Below are positions 18,853 through 27,696 of a stretch of 64,000 nt of DNA, piece after piece. The DNA comes from CBDHFN01 sp965262605 (GTDB lineage: Bacteria > Pseudomonadota > Alphaproteobacteria > JASGCL01), in the NCBI GenBank assembly GCA_965262605.1, contig CBDHFN010000003.1, forward strand, positions 620,001 to 684,000, given 5' to 3'. Position 1 is the stretch's first letter. Every line of letters begins with the position of its first letter. The notes under the pieces are model-generated. The model was not told the DNA's origin and made no database searches. It worked only from the letters and a program-made list of their open reading frames with translations. The translations under genes were made by a program, and so were the position numbers.

Positions 18853-19554
18853 ATGAATAATTTTATAACCCAAATTACCAACGCGCGCATCAATCAAAAT
18901 ACTATCACCATGGATTTGCCATCTTGCCCGCAAGATATTATTCAAGCCCAAAATTGGCAAAGAGAAATTGCCCAAAATATGCCAAATCAGCGAATCGGCT
19001 GGAAATTAGGGATAAATAAAGATTATGGCGCGATTTATGCCCCGATTTATAGCCATGAAAATCGGGTTTTACCCAACGAAGGCTTGATGGGTTATGAAAT
19101 TGAAATTGCAATTATTTTGGGTGGTGATTGGCATTGCGGCGAAGCAATGCCAAAAAATTCATATTTAGCTGCGGGTATTGAAATTCTTACCACCGCCTTG
19201 GCAAACCGCAAGGACCTTGGCTTTTTGCCATTTTACGCCGATTTAATGGGTAATTTTTCCTATCAATTGGGCGATAAAATCGCGTTTGATGGGGCTTTAT
19301 GCGAACCAAATAACGCCATTGAAATTTTTGAAAATGACACGCTTGTTTTTAGCGGGGCGCATTATCACCCTGATGGTAATCCATTATCCGTCATTGACAA
19401 ATTTATGCAAAATCCACCGCATGGCTTTATCGGTTTTGCATGTGGTGATATACTTACTTTGGGGTCTATTTCTGGCATTTCGCCGATAAGTAAAAATATG
19501 AAAATTCGTGCGAATATCAATAAAATTGGGCAAGTTGCGATTAATTTAATTTAA
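18853..19554 (+). CDS. 2-keto-4-pentenoate hydratase-like protein (FAH superfamily)
   Basis: A 233-residue member of the fumarylacetoacetate hydrolase fold, closest by motif to MhpD-type hydratases/decarboxylases: IGWKLGINKD, the metal-binding GYEIEIAIILGG (E-x-E), YLAAGIEILTTALANR, YADLMGN, and the C-terminal GDILTLGSISG. Such enzymes hydrate 2-hydroxypentadienoates in meta-cleavage of aromatics. No other ring-cleavage gene is nearby, so the substrate is open. It follows the TPR gene by 50 bases. Confidence 0.8.
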   Translation: MNNFITQITNARINQNTITMDLPSCPQDIIQAQNWQREIAQNMPNQRIGWKLGINKDYGAIYAPIYSHENRVLPNEGLMGYEIEIAIILGGDWHCGEAMPKNSYLAAGIEILTTALANRKDLGFLPFYADLMGNFSYQLGDKIAFDGALCEPNNAIEIFENDTLVFSGAHYHPDGNPLSVIDKFMQNPPHGFIGFACGDILTLGSISGISPISKNMKIRANINKIGQVAINLI

Positions 19555-19656
19555 GAAATCTTGCCGAATAAATATTTTCAGGACATTCCCCAGAATTTAG
19601 CATCATCGGTGCGCAAAATGAGTTTTGTTCGTAAAAATTATTATTTTCAGTAATTA

Positions 19657-19673
19657 TTTTGACGCTTGCGCTT
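19657..19673 (-). repeat. Solo copy of the 32-33 kb repeat core
   Basis: The minus strand reads AAGCGCAAGCGTCAAAA, a 17-base exact match to the core of the six modules at 32.5-33.3 kb. It lies in the gap after the hydratase gene. Confidence 0.55.
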
Positions 19674-19725
19674 AAATAAAATTAAAATAATTTTATAGAT
19701 TTTTTATTTTGATGGGGTATGTTGA

Positions 19726-19920
19726 TTATACAAAAGCGTTTAAAAAATTGCCCCGTTTTTTATGCGCCGAGGGTAATTGCGCCGATGAATTCGTATGTTT
19801 TTCATCGGCACTATTTTCATGCGTAGAATGTTTTTGCTTGTCATTGTCTTTTTGCAAAAATTTATATTGCAAGGCATTTTCAAATTGCGAATGCCGCTCG
19901 CCATTGATGCTGTTTGTCAT
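19726..19920 (-). CDS. Small hydrophilic protein, unknown
   Basis: A 64-codon ORF, His/Asn/Lys/Gln-rich, with no hydrophobic segment and no motif I recognise. It starts 29 bases after the stop of the mini rod-like gene on the same strand, so it could be the second gene of a small operon. No clear ribosome-binding site. It may not be expressed. Confidence 0.35.
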   Translation of the reverse strand: MTNSINGERHSQFENALQYKFLQKDNDKQKHSTHENSADEKHTNSSAQLPSAHKKRGNFLNAFV

Positions 19921-19949
19921 GGTTTTACCATTCGTTTATCATGATTACT

Positions 19950-20204
19950 TCATGATATTAAGTTGATAATGCTCCCCAAATTTTTACTTGCTAACTTCAA
20001 TAATTTAATATTTGCTGTATAAGCAAAGCTATCCGATTTGAGTTCTAAGATTGAAGTTAGCAGATTATCATCCTTAGTCGCTTGCCGATACGAACCCGTT
20101 GCATTAGTTGTGTTTTCAGGGCGGGCAATTTTTTCGGCGTTGTGATTTATTCTCTCACTTATGGTGGCAAGATTTGCGCCGATTGCTCTAATTGAATCTA
20201 CCAT
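19950..20204 (-). CDS. Miniature flagellar rod-like protein (FlgC-like ends)
   Basis: An 84-residue protein. The N-terminus resembles the flagellar rod N-terminal motif, including NTTNATGSYRQ, reminiscent of the FlgC segment around ANTTRT...GGPYRR. The C-terminus, LELKSDSFAYTANIKLLKLA followed by a small hydrophobic tail, resembles the rod/hook C-terminal motif in which MIEAQRAYQANxKV recurs. Together they would form the helical D0 coiled coil with no middle domain. AGAGAG lies 5 bases before the ATG. Role unknown; possibly a rod or secretion-linked accessory. Confidence 0.6.
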   Translation of the reverse strand: MVDSIRAIGANLATISERINHNAEKIARPENTTNATGSYRQATKDDNLLTSILELKSDSFAYTANIKLLKLASKNLGSIINLIS

Positions 20205-20237
20205 ATATTCTCTCTTAAAAATAAATATAGCTTAAAG

Positions 20238-21434
20238 TTAAAGATTAGTCAAGGGAATTATTTGTATTTTATCGCCTTTTTTCATTATTGGGCTATGAAT
20301 CGGGCGAATAATTAAGCAACTTGCTTGGCTTAAATGAAATTGCAACGAAGAATCTTGCGATTTTATCGGTGTGGCAATGCCATTGGCATAATTGGCGCGC
20401 ATAAATTCTAATCTTTGATCATTGGGGGCAATATCCGCCCCTAAAATCGCATCGCTCGCAATATCTTCAATATATTGGGCTGGTTGATGGTTAAAAATTG
20501 CCAATATAGGCTTTAAATAAATATAACCGCAAATAAAATTAGACACAACATTGCCCGGCAAACAAATTATCGGCGTTTGGGCAATTTTTGCAAAAATCAT
20601 GGGTTTGCCCGGTCTTAACGCCAATTTGGCTAAATTTATCGTGGCTTTTAAGGCTTGCAAGCTTGGCAGAATAAAATCATAATCGCCAACCGATGCGCCG
20701 CCGCTGGTGATAATACAATCAAACGATAAATTTGCTGCAATAGCATTGGAAATTGCCGTTAAATTATCGGGTAAAATTGGCAAAATTTCAACCTGTGCCC
20801 CCATTTGGCTTAATAAACCATGCAATAAATAAAAATTTGAAGCAATGGTTTGTTGCGCTTGGGGTTTGCGTGTCGGCATGATAAGCTCGTCCCCGCTGGT
20901 GATTAATAAAACTCTTGGCGAACGAAATACGCGGATTTTACTATAACCAAAGCTGGCTAAAATCCCCATTATGCGTGGTGTAATTTGGGTTTTTTGCGCA
21001 ATTTTTGCTTGATTTGCCTCAAAATCCATGCCTTTTTTGCGGATATATTGCCATGGAATTAAAGCATGGTTGCAAATTAAATCATCGCCAATAATTTCGG
21101 CATTTTCTTGAATTATTATCGCATTGGCAGATTGTGGTAAAATTGCTCCCGTGAAAATTCGCACCGCTTGCCCATGGTTAATATCGGCACCAAAATCTTT
21201 ACCCGCACGCGATTCACCAATAATTTTGAATTTTTGGCAATTTTCTTGATAAATAACGGCATAACCATCCATTGCTGACATATTTTGCGCGGGCGAAGAA
21301 TATTCGGGGCTATAATCTTGGGCTAAAACGCGTCCTAAACTTGCGAATAAATCAATTTCCTCAATATCATTAATCGGAGCAATTTGGGATATGATTGTTT
21401 CAAATGCAACGCGCGGGTGGGTTAAATTTGCCAT
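20238..21434 (-). CDS. moeA: Molybdopterin molybdenumtransferase MoeA
   Basis: Inserts molybdate into adenylylated molybdopterin. Visible are the N-terminal SAMDGYAV, the central TSGDELIMP and SGGASVGDYDF motifs of the MogA-like domain, and LRPGKPMIFAK and CLPGNVVSNF. The 398 residues are standard. With moaA in the same window it shows that the organism makes Mo-cofactor. The start codon overlaps the stop of a 25-codon leader ORF (TAATG). Confidence 0.96.
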   Translation of the reverse strand: MANLTHPRVAFETIISQIAPINDIEEIDLFASLGRVLAQDYSPEYSSPAQNMSAMDGYAVIYQENCQKFKIIGESRAGKDFGADINHGQAVRIFTGAILPQSANAIIIQENAEIIGDDLICNHALIPWQYIRKKGMDFEANQAKIAQKTQITPRIMGILASFGYSKIRVFRSPRVLLITSGDELIMPTRKPQAQQTIASNFYLLHGLLSQMGAQVEILPILPDNLTAISNAIAANLSFDCIITSGGASVGDYDFILPSLQALKATINLAKLALRPGKPMIFAKIAQTPIICLPGNVVSNFICGYIYLKPILAIFNHQPAQYIEDIASDAILGADIAPNDQRLEFMRANYANGIATPIKSQDSSLQFHLSQASCLIIRPIHSPIMKKGDKIQIIPLTNL

Positions 21435-21511
21435 TAAATACTATCAAACATTACGCGCATTATGGCTTGTTGAAGGAATATTTTTGAAATAATATTTGTT
21501 TTTTTACGCAT
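21434..21511 (-). CDS. 25-residue leader ORF coupled to moeA
   Basis: ATG at 21511 preceded by GGAGA with a 7-base gap encodes a 25-residue basic peptide beginning MRKKTNIISKIF. Its stop codon TAA shares a base with the moeA ATG. Ribosomes finishing this peptide would be placed on the moeA start. It may be a leader or a remnant of a longer upstream gene. Confidence 0.4.
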   Translation of the reverse strand: MRKKTNIISKIFLQQAIMRVMFDSI

Positions 21512-21550
21512 ATTTAAATTCTCCAGCCTTAAAATATTTTAATGGCTAAA

Positions 21551-21578
21551 ATATAATTGAACGCCCCCCATAAGTCAA
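21551..21578 (-). promoter_or_regulatory. Promoter candidate for leader-moeA
   Basis: Minus strand TTGACT (21573-21578), 16-base spacer, TTATAT (21551-21556), about 40 bases upstream of the leader ORF start. Confidence 0.5.
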
Positions 21579-21633
21579 GTTAATAAAAACTCAAGATTAT
21601 CAAAAAATCTGGAATCTCCACGATATTATTATC

Positions 21634-21661
21634 TTGCAATTATTTTAAATTATTGTAATAT
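21634..21661 (+). promoter_or_regulatory. Promoter candidate for hflK-hflC
   Basis: TTGCAA (21634-21639), 16-base spacer, TAATAT (21656-21661), 25 bases upstream of hflK. Confidence 0.55.
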
Positions 21662-21686
21662 GCGATTATATTTTAAGGAGTAAAAT

Positions 21687-22799
21687 ATGGCAAATGACGA
21701 TAATCCATGGGGCGAATGGCCAAGCGGTAATTCAGATAATAAAAAACAAAAAAATCCCCAAAATGATAAAAAAACTCAGCATGACTTTGCAAATATCATC
21801 AATTTATTTGGTAAATCTGGCTCAGGCGGTGGTTTTAATTTTAATTCAGGGGGCGGGAACAACATACCCTTTGATTTTAACAATAAAAAACTTTATATTT
21901 ATGGTGCCATTGGTTTATTTATTTTATGGTTGGCTTCTGGTTTTTATGTGGTAAATCCCAAAGAAAACGGCGTGGAATTAGTTTTTGGCAAGCTAAATGG
22001 CATTTCCCAAGAAGGCTTAAATTATAACTTGCCCGCACCAATTGGCGAAGTAATTAAGCCCGAAGTTACCAAAGTGAACCAAGTTGAAATTGGCTTTCGT
22101 TCCAATCTTGCAAATTCCCCCAAAAATCTTGACCGCGAAAGCGAAATGCTGACGGGCGATGAAAATATTATTGATGTGCAATTTAATGTTTTTTGGCGCA
22201 TCAAAGACGCGGGTAAATTTATTTTTTCAATTCGTAACCCCGAAGAATCTGTGCGCGTCGCCGCCGAGGCAACGATGCGTGAAATTATCGGTAAAAATGA
22301 ATTTGAATATATTCGCACCACTGGTCGCGCGGTTTTAGCGGAACAAGCAAGGGTATTATTGCAAAAAATTATGGATAGTTACGATTCGGGGATTGAAATT
22401 GCGAATATTAACTTACAACGAGTAGACCCGCCGATGAGTGTTTTAGACGCATTTCGCGATGTGCAAGCCGCGCGCGCCGATAAAGAACGATCCATCAACG
22501 AAGCTACGGCTTATATGAATGAACAAGTTGAAAAAGCCCGTGGCGAATCGCAACAAATTGTTCAATCCGCCGAAGCCTATAAAGAAGAAAAAATCAATCA
22601 AGCAAAGGGTGATAGTGAGAGATTTGTGCAAATTTACCAAGAATATGCGCAAAGTAAATCAATCACACGGCGCAGAATTTATTTAGAAACAATGGAAGCA
22701 ATTTTAGGCGGCACGAATAAAATTATTATGGATGAAAAAGGTGGCGTAAATTCATATTTACCCCTTGATTCTCTGAAACCTAAGAAAGCAGCCGAATAA
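21687..22799 (+). CDS. hflK: FtsH protease modulator HflK
   Basis: SPFH/band-7 membrane protein that forms, with HflC, the periplasmic cage around the FtsH protease. The N-terminal ~60 residues are Gly/Asn-rich and cytoplasmic, followed by one transmembrane helix (LYIYGAIGLFILWLASGFYV) and the SPFH domain from about residue 85 (NPKENGVELVFGKL). A long charged coiled coil (ARADKERSINEATAYMNE) precedes the C-terminus. AAGGAG sits 7 bases before the ATG. The hflK stop overlaps or nearly abuts hflC. Confidence 0.95.
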   Translation: MANDDNPWGEWPSGNSDNKKQKNPQNDKKTQHDFANIINLFGKSGSGGGFNFNSGGGNNIPFDFNNKKLYIYGAIGLFILWLASGFYVVNPKENGVELVFGKLNGISQEGLNYNLPAPIGEVIKPEVTKVNQVEIGFRSNLANSPKNLDRESEMLTGDENIIDVQFNVFWRIKDAGKFIFSIRNPEESVRVAAEATMREIIGKNEFEYIRTTGRAVLAEQARVLLQKIMDSYDSGIEIANINLQRVDPPMSVLDAFRDVQAARADKERSINEATAYMNEQVEKARGESQQIVQSAEAYKEEKINQAKGDSERFVQIYQEYAQSKSITRRRIYLETMEAILGGTNKIIMDEKGGVNSYLPLDSLKPKKAAE

Positions 22800-22810
22800 T
22801 GGAGTTTACC

Positions 22811-23677
22811 ATGCCAAAATCATTGATATTATATATAAGCATCGCTTTGGGGGCGTTAATTATCCTAAGCCAAACAATTTATACCTTGCGCGAAACCGAA
22901 CAAGCTATTATCTTGCAATTGGGTAAAAAACAACGGGTTGTGCAAGACCCGGGCATACATATTAAAATCCCATTCTTGCAAAATATCGTATTTTTTGATA
23001 AAAGAATTTTGGATTTTGATGCCGCGATTCAAGAAGTGCCCACCGCCGACCAAAAGCAATTAGTCATTGATTCATATGCAAGATACCGCATCACGGATCC
23101 TTATAAATTTTATCAAGCTGTGCAAAGCGAAAACGGCTTAAAAGTAAGATTGGATAGTATTATTAATTCGTCGTTGCGCGAAATAATCGGTTCGGCTACC
23201 ATGGCGCAAATTTTAACACCCGAACGGGCAAATATCATTGGCAAATTTGCAACTAAAGTCGCCGATACCACCCGTGAGTTAGGAGTAGAAGTCATTGATG
23301 TGCGCATTAACCGCATTGATTTACCGACCGAAAATTCCCAAGCCATTTTCAAACGCATGCAATCGCAACGCGAACAAGAAGCCCGTAAAATCCGCGCCGA
23401 AGGCGATGCCGAATCGTCAAAAATTCGCGCCGAAGCCGATAAGCAAAAACGGGTAATTATCGCCGAATCGCGCCGTAGTTCAGAAAATTTACGCGGGCAA
23501 GGCGACAAGCAAGCACAAAAAATTTATTCGGAGTCCTATGGACGCGACCCAGAATTCTTTGATTTTTGGCGCTCTATGCAGGCTATGACTAAATCGTTAA
23601 AATCGGATAATACCACGATGGTTATGCCATCAGATAATGATTTTTTCCGATATTTTCGTTCAGAAAAAGCTAAATAA
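22811..23677 (+). CDS. hflC: FtsH protease modulator HflC
   Basis: Partner of HflK in the HflKC-FtsH complex. Single N-terminal membrane helix (LILYISIALGALIILSQTIY), SPFH domain (LRETEQAIILQLGKKQRVV; DPGIHIKIPFLQNIVFFDKR), then a charged coiled coil and the typical FDFWRSMQAMTKSL. I choose ATG 22811 over ATG 22799 because GGAG lies 6 bases upstream of it; the earlier ATG overlaps the hflK stop. A DegP-type protease, which often follows in alphaproteobacteria, is absent here. Confidence 0.94.
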   Translation: MPKSLILYISIALGALIILSQTIYTLRETEQAIILQLGKKQRVVQDPGIHIKIPFLQNIVFFDKRILDFDAAIQEVPTADQKQLVIDSYARYRITDPYKFYQAVQSENGLKVRLDSIINSSLREIIGSATMAQILTPERANIIGKFATKVADTTRELGVEVIDVRINRIDLPTENSQAIFKRMQSQREQEARKIRAEGDAESSKIRAEADKQKRVIIAESRRSSENLRGQGDKQAQKIYSESYGRDPEFFDFWRSMQAMTKSLKSDNTTMVMPSDNDFFRYFRSEKAK

Positions 23678-23700
23678 AAAATATTATATATAAGGAAAAA

Positions 23701-24318
23701 ATGACAAAAACAACTCTTCAATCTATAAAAGACCGATATTCAGCCAGTAATTTTGACCCAAATGCAACCATAAGCAACGCCGAAATTACCCAATTAGTAG
23801 AATATGCCGCCCAAGCCCCTTCGGCTTATAATATTCAGCATTGGCAATTTATAGCAATCAAAGACAAAGACATGAAAAATAAACTCATGCAAACGGCGTA
23901 TGGTCAACAAAAAGTCGGCGATGCTTCGGTGGCGTTTGTGGTGCTGGGCGATATTTTAGCCCATAAAAACCTGCAAGATGCTTTTGCACCCATGGTTAAC
24001 AACGGGCATATAAGTCAGGAAATTGTTGATGGCATTGTCAATAGTTCCAATGGCAGTTATGATAATAACGAAGTCGCAAGACGCGATGAAGCGATAAGGT
24101 CAGCTTCGCTGGCATCTATGTGCTTAATGTTAGCCGCCGATGCAATGGGTTTTATTTCTGGTCCCATGATTGGATTTGACCCAAATGCAGTTAAGCAATT
24201 ATTAGGTTTAGGTGATAATCTTGTGCCCGTAATGATGATAGTTGTTGGCAAGCCCAATGCTAATAAACAGGGCAAAAAACCCCGTTATAGCACCGAACGG
24301 ATTTTAAAAATTATCTAA
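23701..24318 (+). CDS. Nitroreductase-family flavoprotein
   Basis: A 205-residue FMN-dependent oxidoreductase of the nitroreductase fold. The N-terminal RYSASNFDP matches the R-S-R-x-F/Y-xP phosphate-binding motif, AAQAPSAYNIQHWQFIAIKD is the FMN loop, and the C-terminal LGDNLVPVMMIVVGKP is conserved. Physiological substrate unknown (nitroaromatics, quinones). AAGGAA precedes the ATG. It ends two bases before the HisF-like gene and may share its transcript. Confidence 0.85.
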   Translation: MTKTTLQSIKDRYSASNFDPNATISNAEITQLVEYAAQAPSAYNIQHWQFIAIKDKDMKNKLMQTAYGQQKVGDASVAFVVLGDILAHKNLQDAFAPMVNNGHISQEIVDGIVNSSNGSYDNNEVARRDEAIRSASLASMCLMLAADAMGFISGPMIGFDPNAVKQLLGLGDNLVPVMMIVVGKPNANKQGKKPRYSTERILKII

Positions 24319-24319
24319 A

Positions 24320-25105
24320 ATGCAAGAATATCAGCATATTCGGGTGATGCCTTCGTTATTATTGCAATGCAATGATGGGTATGGTGGCTTATATAAAACG
24401 ACTCAGTTTCAAAACCCTTCATATGTTGGCGACCCGATAAATGCGGTAAAAATCTTTAACGACAAAGGCGTAGATGAGTTGATATTACTGGATATTAACG
24501 CATCGCGCCATGGGCTTGCCCCCAATTTTACCATCATTGGCGATATAGTTTCCGAAGCCTTTATGCCCATTGCCTATGGTGGTGGCATTAGCCATATTGA
24601 CCATGCTTTAACTTTAATTGGTTTAGGGGTGGAAAAAGTTATTTTAAATCAAGCTTTATTTACTAACCCGCAATTATGCGAAAATATCGCGCAAAAAATC
24701 GGTTCGCAAAGTTTGGTGGCGATGGTTAATATCAAAAAATCATTATTTGGTGGTTATGGTTTATATAATTACCTTACTAAAAAGGCGCAAAATACTGATT
24801 TTGAAGCATATTTTAAACAATTAGAAGCAATGGGGGTTGGCGAAATTTGCGTCAATTCGGTTGATAAAGACGGAATGTTAAACGGATTTGATGTGAATTT
24901 AATTGAAAAAATGGCGAAATTTATAAACGCTCCCTTAATTGCCAGCGGCGGCGGCAATGATATTGAAAATATGCAGTTGGCGATAAAAAAAGGCGCGCAA
25001 GCACTCGCCTTGGGGGCAAAATTTGTCTATATGGGTAAACACCGCGCCGTAATGATAAATTACCTTAACCCCGATGAAAGTAAATTAATTAATGCAACAA
25101 TGTAA
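24320..25105 (+). CDS. HisF-like amidotransferase cyclase subunit (surface-sugar pathway)
   Basis: A 261-residue TIM-barrel of the HisF family, but a divergent paralogue: it opens MQEYQHIRVMPSLLLQCNDGYGGLYKTTQF rather than with the histidine-pathway N-terminus. PIAYGGGISHIDHAL, LGVEKVILNQ, GEICVNSVDKDGMLNGFD and LIASGGGND are visible. Such HisF2/WbuY proteins occur with HisH2 and WbpG-type amidotransferases that make acetamidino sugars. It overlaps the WbpG-like gene by 14 bases. Confidence 0.85.
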   Translation: MQEYQHIRVMPSLLLQCNDGYGGLYKTTQFQNPSYVGDPINAVKIFNDKGVDELILLDINASRHGLAPNFTIIGDIVSEAFMPIAYGGGISHIDHALTLIGLGVEKVILNQALFTNPQLCENIAQKIGSQSLVAMVNIKKSLFGGYGLYNYLTKKAQNTDFEAYFKQLEAMGVGEICVNSVDKDGMLNGFDVNLIEKMAKFINAPLIASGGGNDIENMQLAIKKGAQALALGAKFVYMGKHRAVMINYLNPDESKLINATM

Positions 25106-26189
25106 TTTTTGTGTCATGGACGAAACGGCTGATGGCATTATTTTCGGTGCTGATGGCAGATGCAATTTTTGCACAGGATTTGCAAAAAAATACCATGAAT
25201 TTCAATTAAAAAACTTTCCCCAAAAGCAAGCTGAATTAATCGCAGAAATTAAAAATGCGGGCAAAAACCGCGAATATGATTGCATTATTGGCGTAAGCGG
25301 CGGCGTGGATTCCTCTTATTGTTTATATTTAGCCAAGCAAGCGGGCTTGCGCCCCTTGGCAGTGCATTTGGATAATGGCTGGAATTCGGAACTTGCCGTG
25401 CATAATATTAGTAATTTAATTCAAAATTTGGGCGTTGATTTGCATACGCATGTCATAGATTGGCAAGAAAATCGCGATATGCAGTTAGCTTTTTTTAAGG
25501 CAAATGTCGTTGATATTGAGCTTTTGATGGATAATGCCATGATGAAGCTTAATTATAACATGGCAAATAAGCACGGCGTTAAATATATTTTAGCAGGCAC
25601 AAATACCGCGACCGAAGGCATGGCAATGCCCAAAAATTGGAATTGGTTTAAATTTGATAAATATAATATTCGGCAAATTCACAAAGAATTTGGCAAATTG
25701 CCGATTAAAACTCACCCATTAATCAGCACGAATGATTTTATTTATTTTGAATTTATAAAAAAAATCAAATGGCTTCATTTTTTAAATTATTTCCCCTATA
25801 ATAAACAACAAGCCTTAAATATCCTAAGCGAAAAAGTTGGTTATAGACCTTATCCCTATAAACATTATGAATCAATATTTACCCGATTTTATCAAGCCTA
25901 TATCCTCCCGCAAAAATTTAATATAGACAAGCGCAAAATTCACTTATCCACGCTGATAGTTAGCGGGCAAATGTCAAGGGACGATGCGGTGATAATGCTG
26001 GCGCAACCGACTTATCCCCATTCGCACCAATTGGAATCGGACAAAGAATTTGTGCAAAAAAAATTAGGCTTCACCAATGATACCATGAATCAATATATTC
26101 ACCAATCCGCCATCGCCCATGATTTTTATGGGTCGGAAAAACCTTATTATATGGCGTTAATGAATATATATAAATGGCTTCAACGATAA
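25092..26189 (+). CDS. N-acetyl sugar amidotransferase (WbpG/PseA-like)
   Basis: A 365-residue PP-loop ATPase that installs an amidino group on an N-acetyl sugar for LPS O-antigen or flagellin glycans. The N-terminus has paired CxxC motifs (CNFCVMDE; CNFCTGF), probably a zinc site; the PP-loop is GVSGGVDSSYCLY, and LAVHLDNGWNSELAVHNI and AGTNTATEGMAMP are conserved. The ammonia-producing HisH-type partner is not found next to it. The next gene is on the opposite strand. Confidence 0.88.
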   Translation: MQQCNFCVMDETADGIIFGADGRCNFCTGFAKKYHEFQLKNFPQKQAELIAEIKNAGKNREYDCIIGVSGGVDSSYCLYLAKQAGLRPLAVHLDNGWNSELAVHNISNLIQNLGVDLHTHVIDWQENRDMQLAFFKANVVDIELLMDNAMMKLNYNMANKHGVKYILAGTNTATEGMAMPKNWNWFKFDKYNIRQIHKEFGKLPIKTHPLISTNDFIYFEFIKKIKWLHFLNYFPYNKQQALNILSEKVGYRPYPYKHYESIFTRFYQAYILPQKFNIDKRKIHLSTLIVSGQMSRDDAVIMLAQPTYPHSHQLESDKEFVQKKLGFTNDTMNQYIHQSAIAHDFYGSEKPYYMALMNIYKWLQR

Positions 26190-26214
26190 ATTTTGGACGA
26201 ATCCAAGGTATATT

Positions 26215-27696
26215 TTAATTTTTAAATTTATTTAATATTTTCGGCAAAAATACCACTAAAAATGCTAAAACCCACAAGGTTGCGCTGATGGGGGTGGCGA
26301 ATAATTGCACGACATCGCCTTGCGAAATTGCAAGCGCGCGCCGTAAATGTGTCTCTGCCATGGGTCCAAGAATCATACCAATCAGCACGGGCGCAATGGG
26401 GAAATCATACACCCGCATAAAATAACCCACAATACCAATTATAAACATGGTTAATAAATCAAACCATGAATTAGACAAACCCCAAATGCCAATCATGGCA
26501 AAAGCAACAATGCCCGCATAAAGATAGGCTCTTGGCACTAATAATAAGCGCACCCAAACCCCCGCTAATGGCAAGTTTAAAATTAACAACATGGTATTAC
26601 CAATGAATAAGGACGCAATTAATCCCCAAACCAAGTCTGGATTTTTTGTGAATAAAAATGGACCGGGCTCTAAACCATAGCCTTGAAAAGCGACAAGCAT
26701 AATGGCGGTGGTTGCCGAAGTTGGCAAACCCAAGGTAAGTAAAGGCACTAAAACCCCCGCAGCTGTGGCGTTATTGGCGGCTTCTGGACCTGCAACACCT
26801 TCAATCGCGCCCTTGCCAAATTCTTTGGGGTGCTTGCTAAGCTTGCGTTCCACAAAATATGATAAAAATGTAGGAATTTCTGAACCACCCGCGGGTAAAA
26901 CGCCAATCGGGAACCCTAAGGCTGTGCCCCGCAACCAAGGCTTCCATGAGCGTTTCCAATCTTCCTTAGTCATGCTAACCCCGCCGCTGATGGGGTTAAT
27001 TTGTTGCCGAGCATTGGCAAATCGTGTCGCGACATAAATTGTTTCGCCAATCGCAAACAAGCCCACTAAAACAATATTTAATTGAATTCCGTCTAACATA
27101 TCCAATAACCCAAATGTTAAGCGCGCTTGCCCCGTTTGGTTGTCAATGCCCGCTAAGCCAAGGGTTAAGCCCAATAATAAGGCGGTAAATCCCCGCACCC
27201 TTGAAGTGCCCATGACGACTGACACGGTGCTAAATGCCAAAATCATCAGCGCAAAATAATCTTCGGGACCAAATAAAAATGCTATTCTTGCTAATTGCGG
27301 GGCAATAAATACTAATAAAATCGTGCCAATCGTGCCCGCAACGAATGAACCAATCGCCGCCGTTGCTAATGCCGCGGCACCACGCCCTTTTTTCGCCATT
27401 TTATTGCCTTCAAGCGCAGTCATCATGGAACCCGATTCCCCGGGCGTGTTTAATAAAATGGAAGTCGTTGAGCCACCATACATCGCACCATATAAAATCC
27501 CACAAAACATAATTAACGCCGAATCCGCCCCCAATTTCACGGTGACAGGCATTAATAACGCCACGGTTAAAGCTGGACCAATGCCGGGTAAAACGCCAAT
27601 CGCCGTTCCCAATAAAGTGCCAATAAACGCCATCATTAAATTCATGGGCAATAAAGCCACGGAAAAACCATGATAAAGGGAAATTACGCTATCCAT
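26215..27696 (-). CDS. tctA: Tripartite tricarboxylate transporter, large membrane subunit TctA
   Basis: A 493-residue protein with about 10-12 membrane helices. The N-terminal LLGTAIGVLPGIGPALTVALLMP and the middle VPLLTLGLPTSATTAIML are signature segments of TctA. With TctB and TctC it forms a secondary, ion-driven importer that uses a periplasmic binding protein for carboxylates. The exact substrate cannot be deduced. The start overlaps the tctB end by 13 bases. Confidence 0.95.
   Translation of the reverse strand: MDSVISLYHGFSVALLPMNLMMAFIGTLLGTAIGVLPGIGPALTVALLMPVTVKLGADSALIMFCGILYGAMYGGSTTSILLNTPGESGSMMTALEGNKMAKKGRGAAALATAAIGSFVAGTIGTILLVFIAPQLARIAFLFGPEDYFALMILAFSTVSVVMGTSRVRGFTALLLGLTLGLAGIDNQTGQARLTFGLLDMLDGIQLNIVLVGLFAIGETIYVATRFANARQQINPISGGVSMTKEDWKRSWKPWLRGTALGFPIGVLPAGGSEIPTFLSYFVERKLSKHPKEFGKGAIEGVAGPEAANNATAAGVLVPLLTLGLPTSATTAIMLVAFQGYGLEPGPFLFTKNPDLVWGLIASLFIGNTMLLILNLPLAGVWVRLLLVPRAYLYAGIVAFAMIGIWGLSNSWFDLLTMFIIGIVGYFMRVYDFPIAPVLIGMILGPMAETHLRRALAISQGDVVQLFATPISATLWVLAFLVVFLPKILNKFKN

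Noticed and set aside
19709..19966. 85-codon Cys-rich plus-strand ORF
   Set aside because: It is antisense to the two small minus-strand ORFs and its cysteines are an artefact of reading the other strand.
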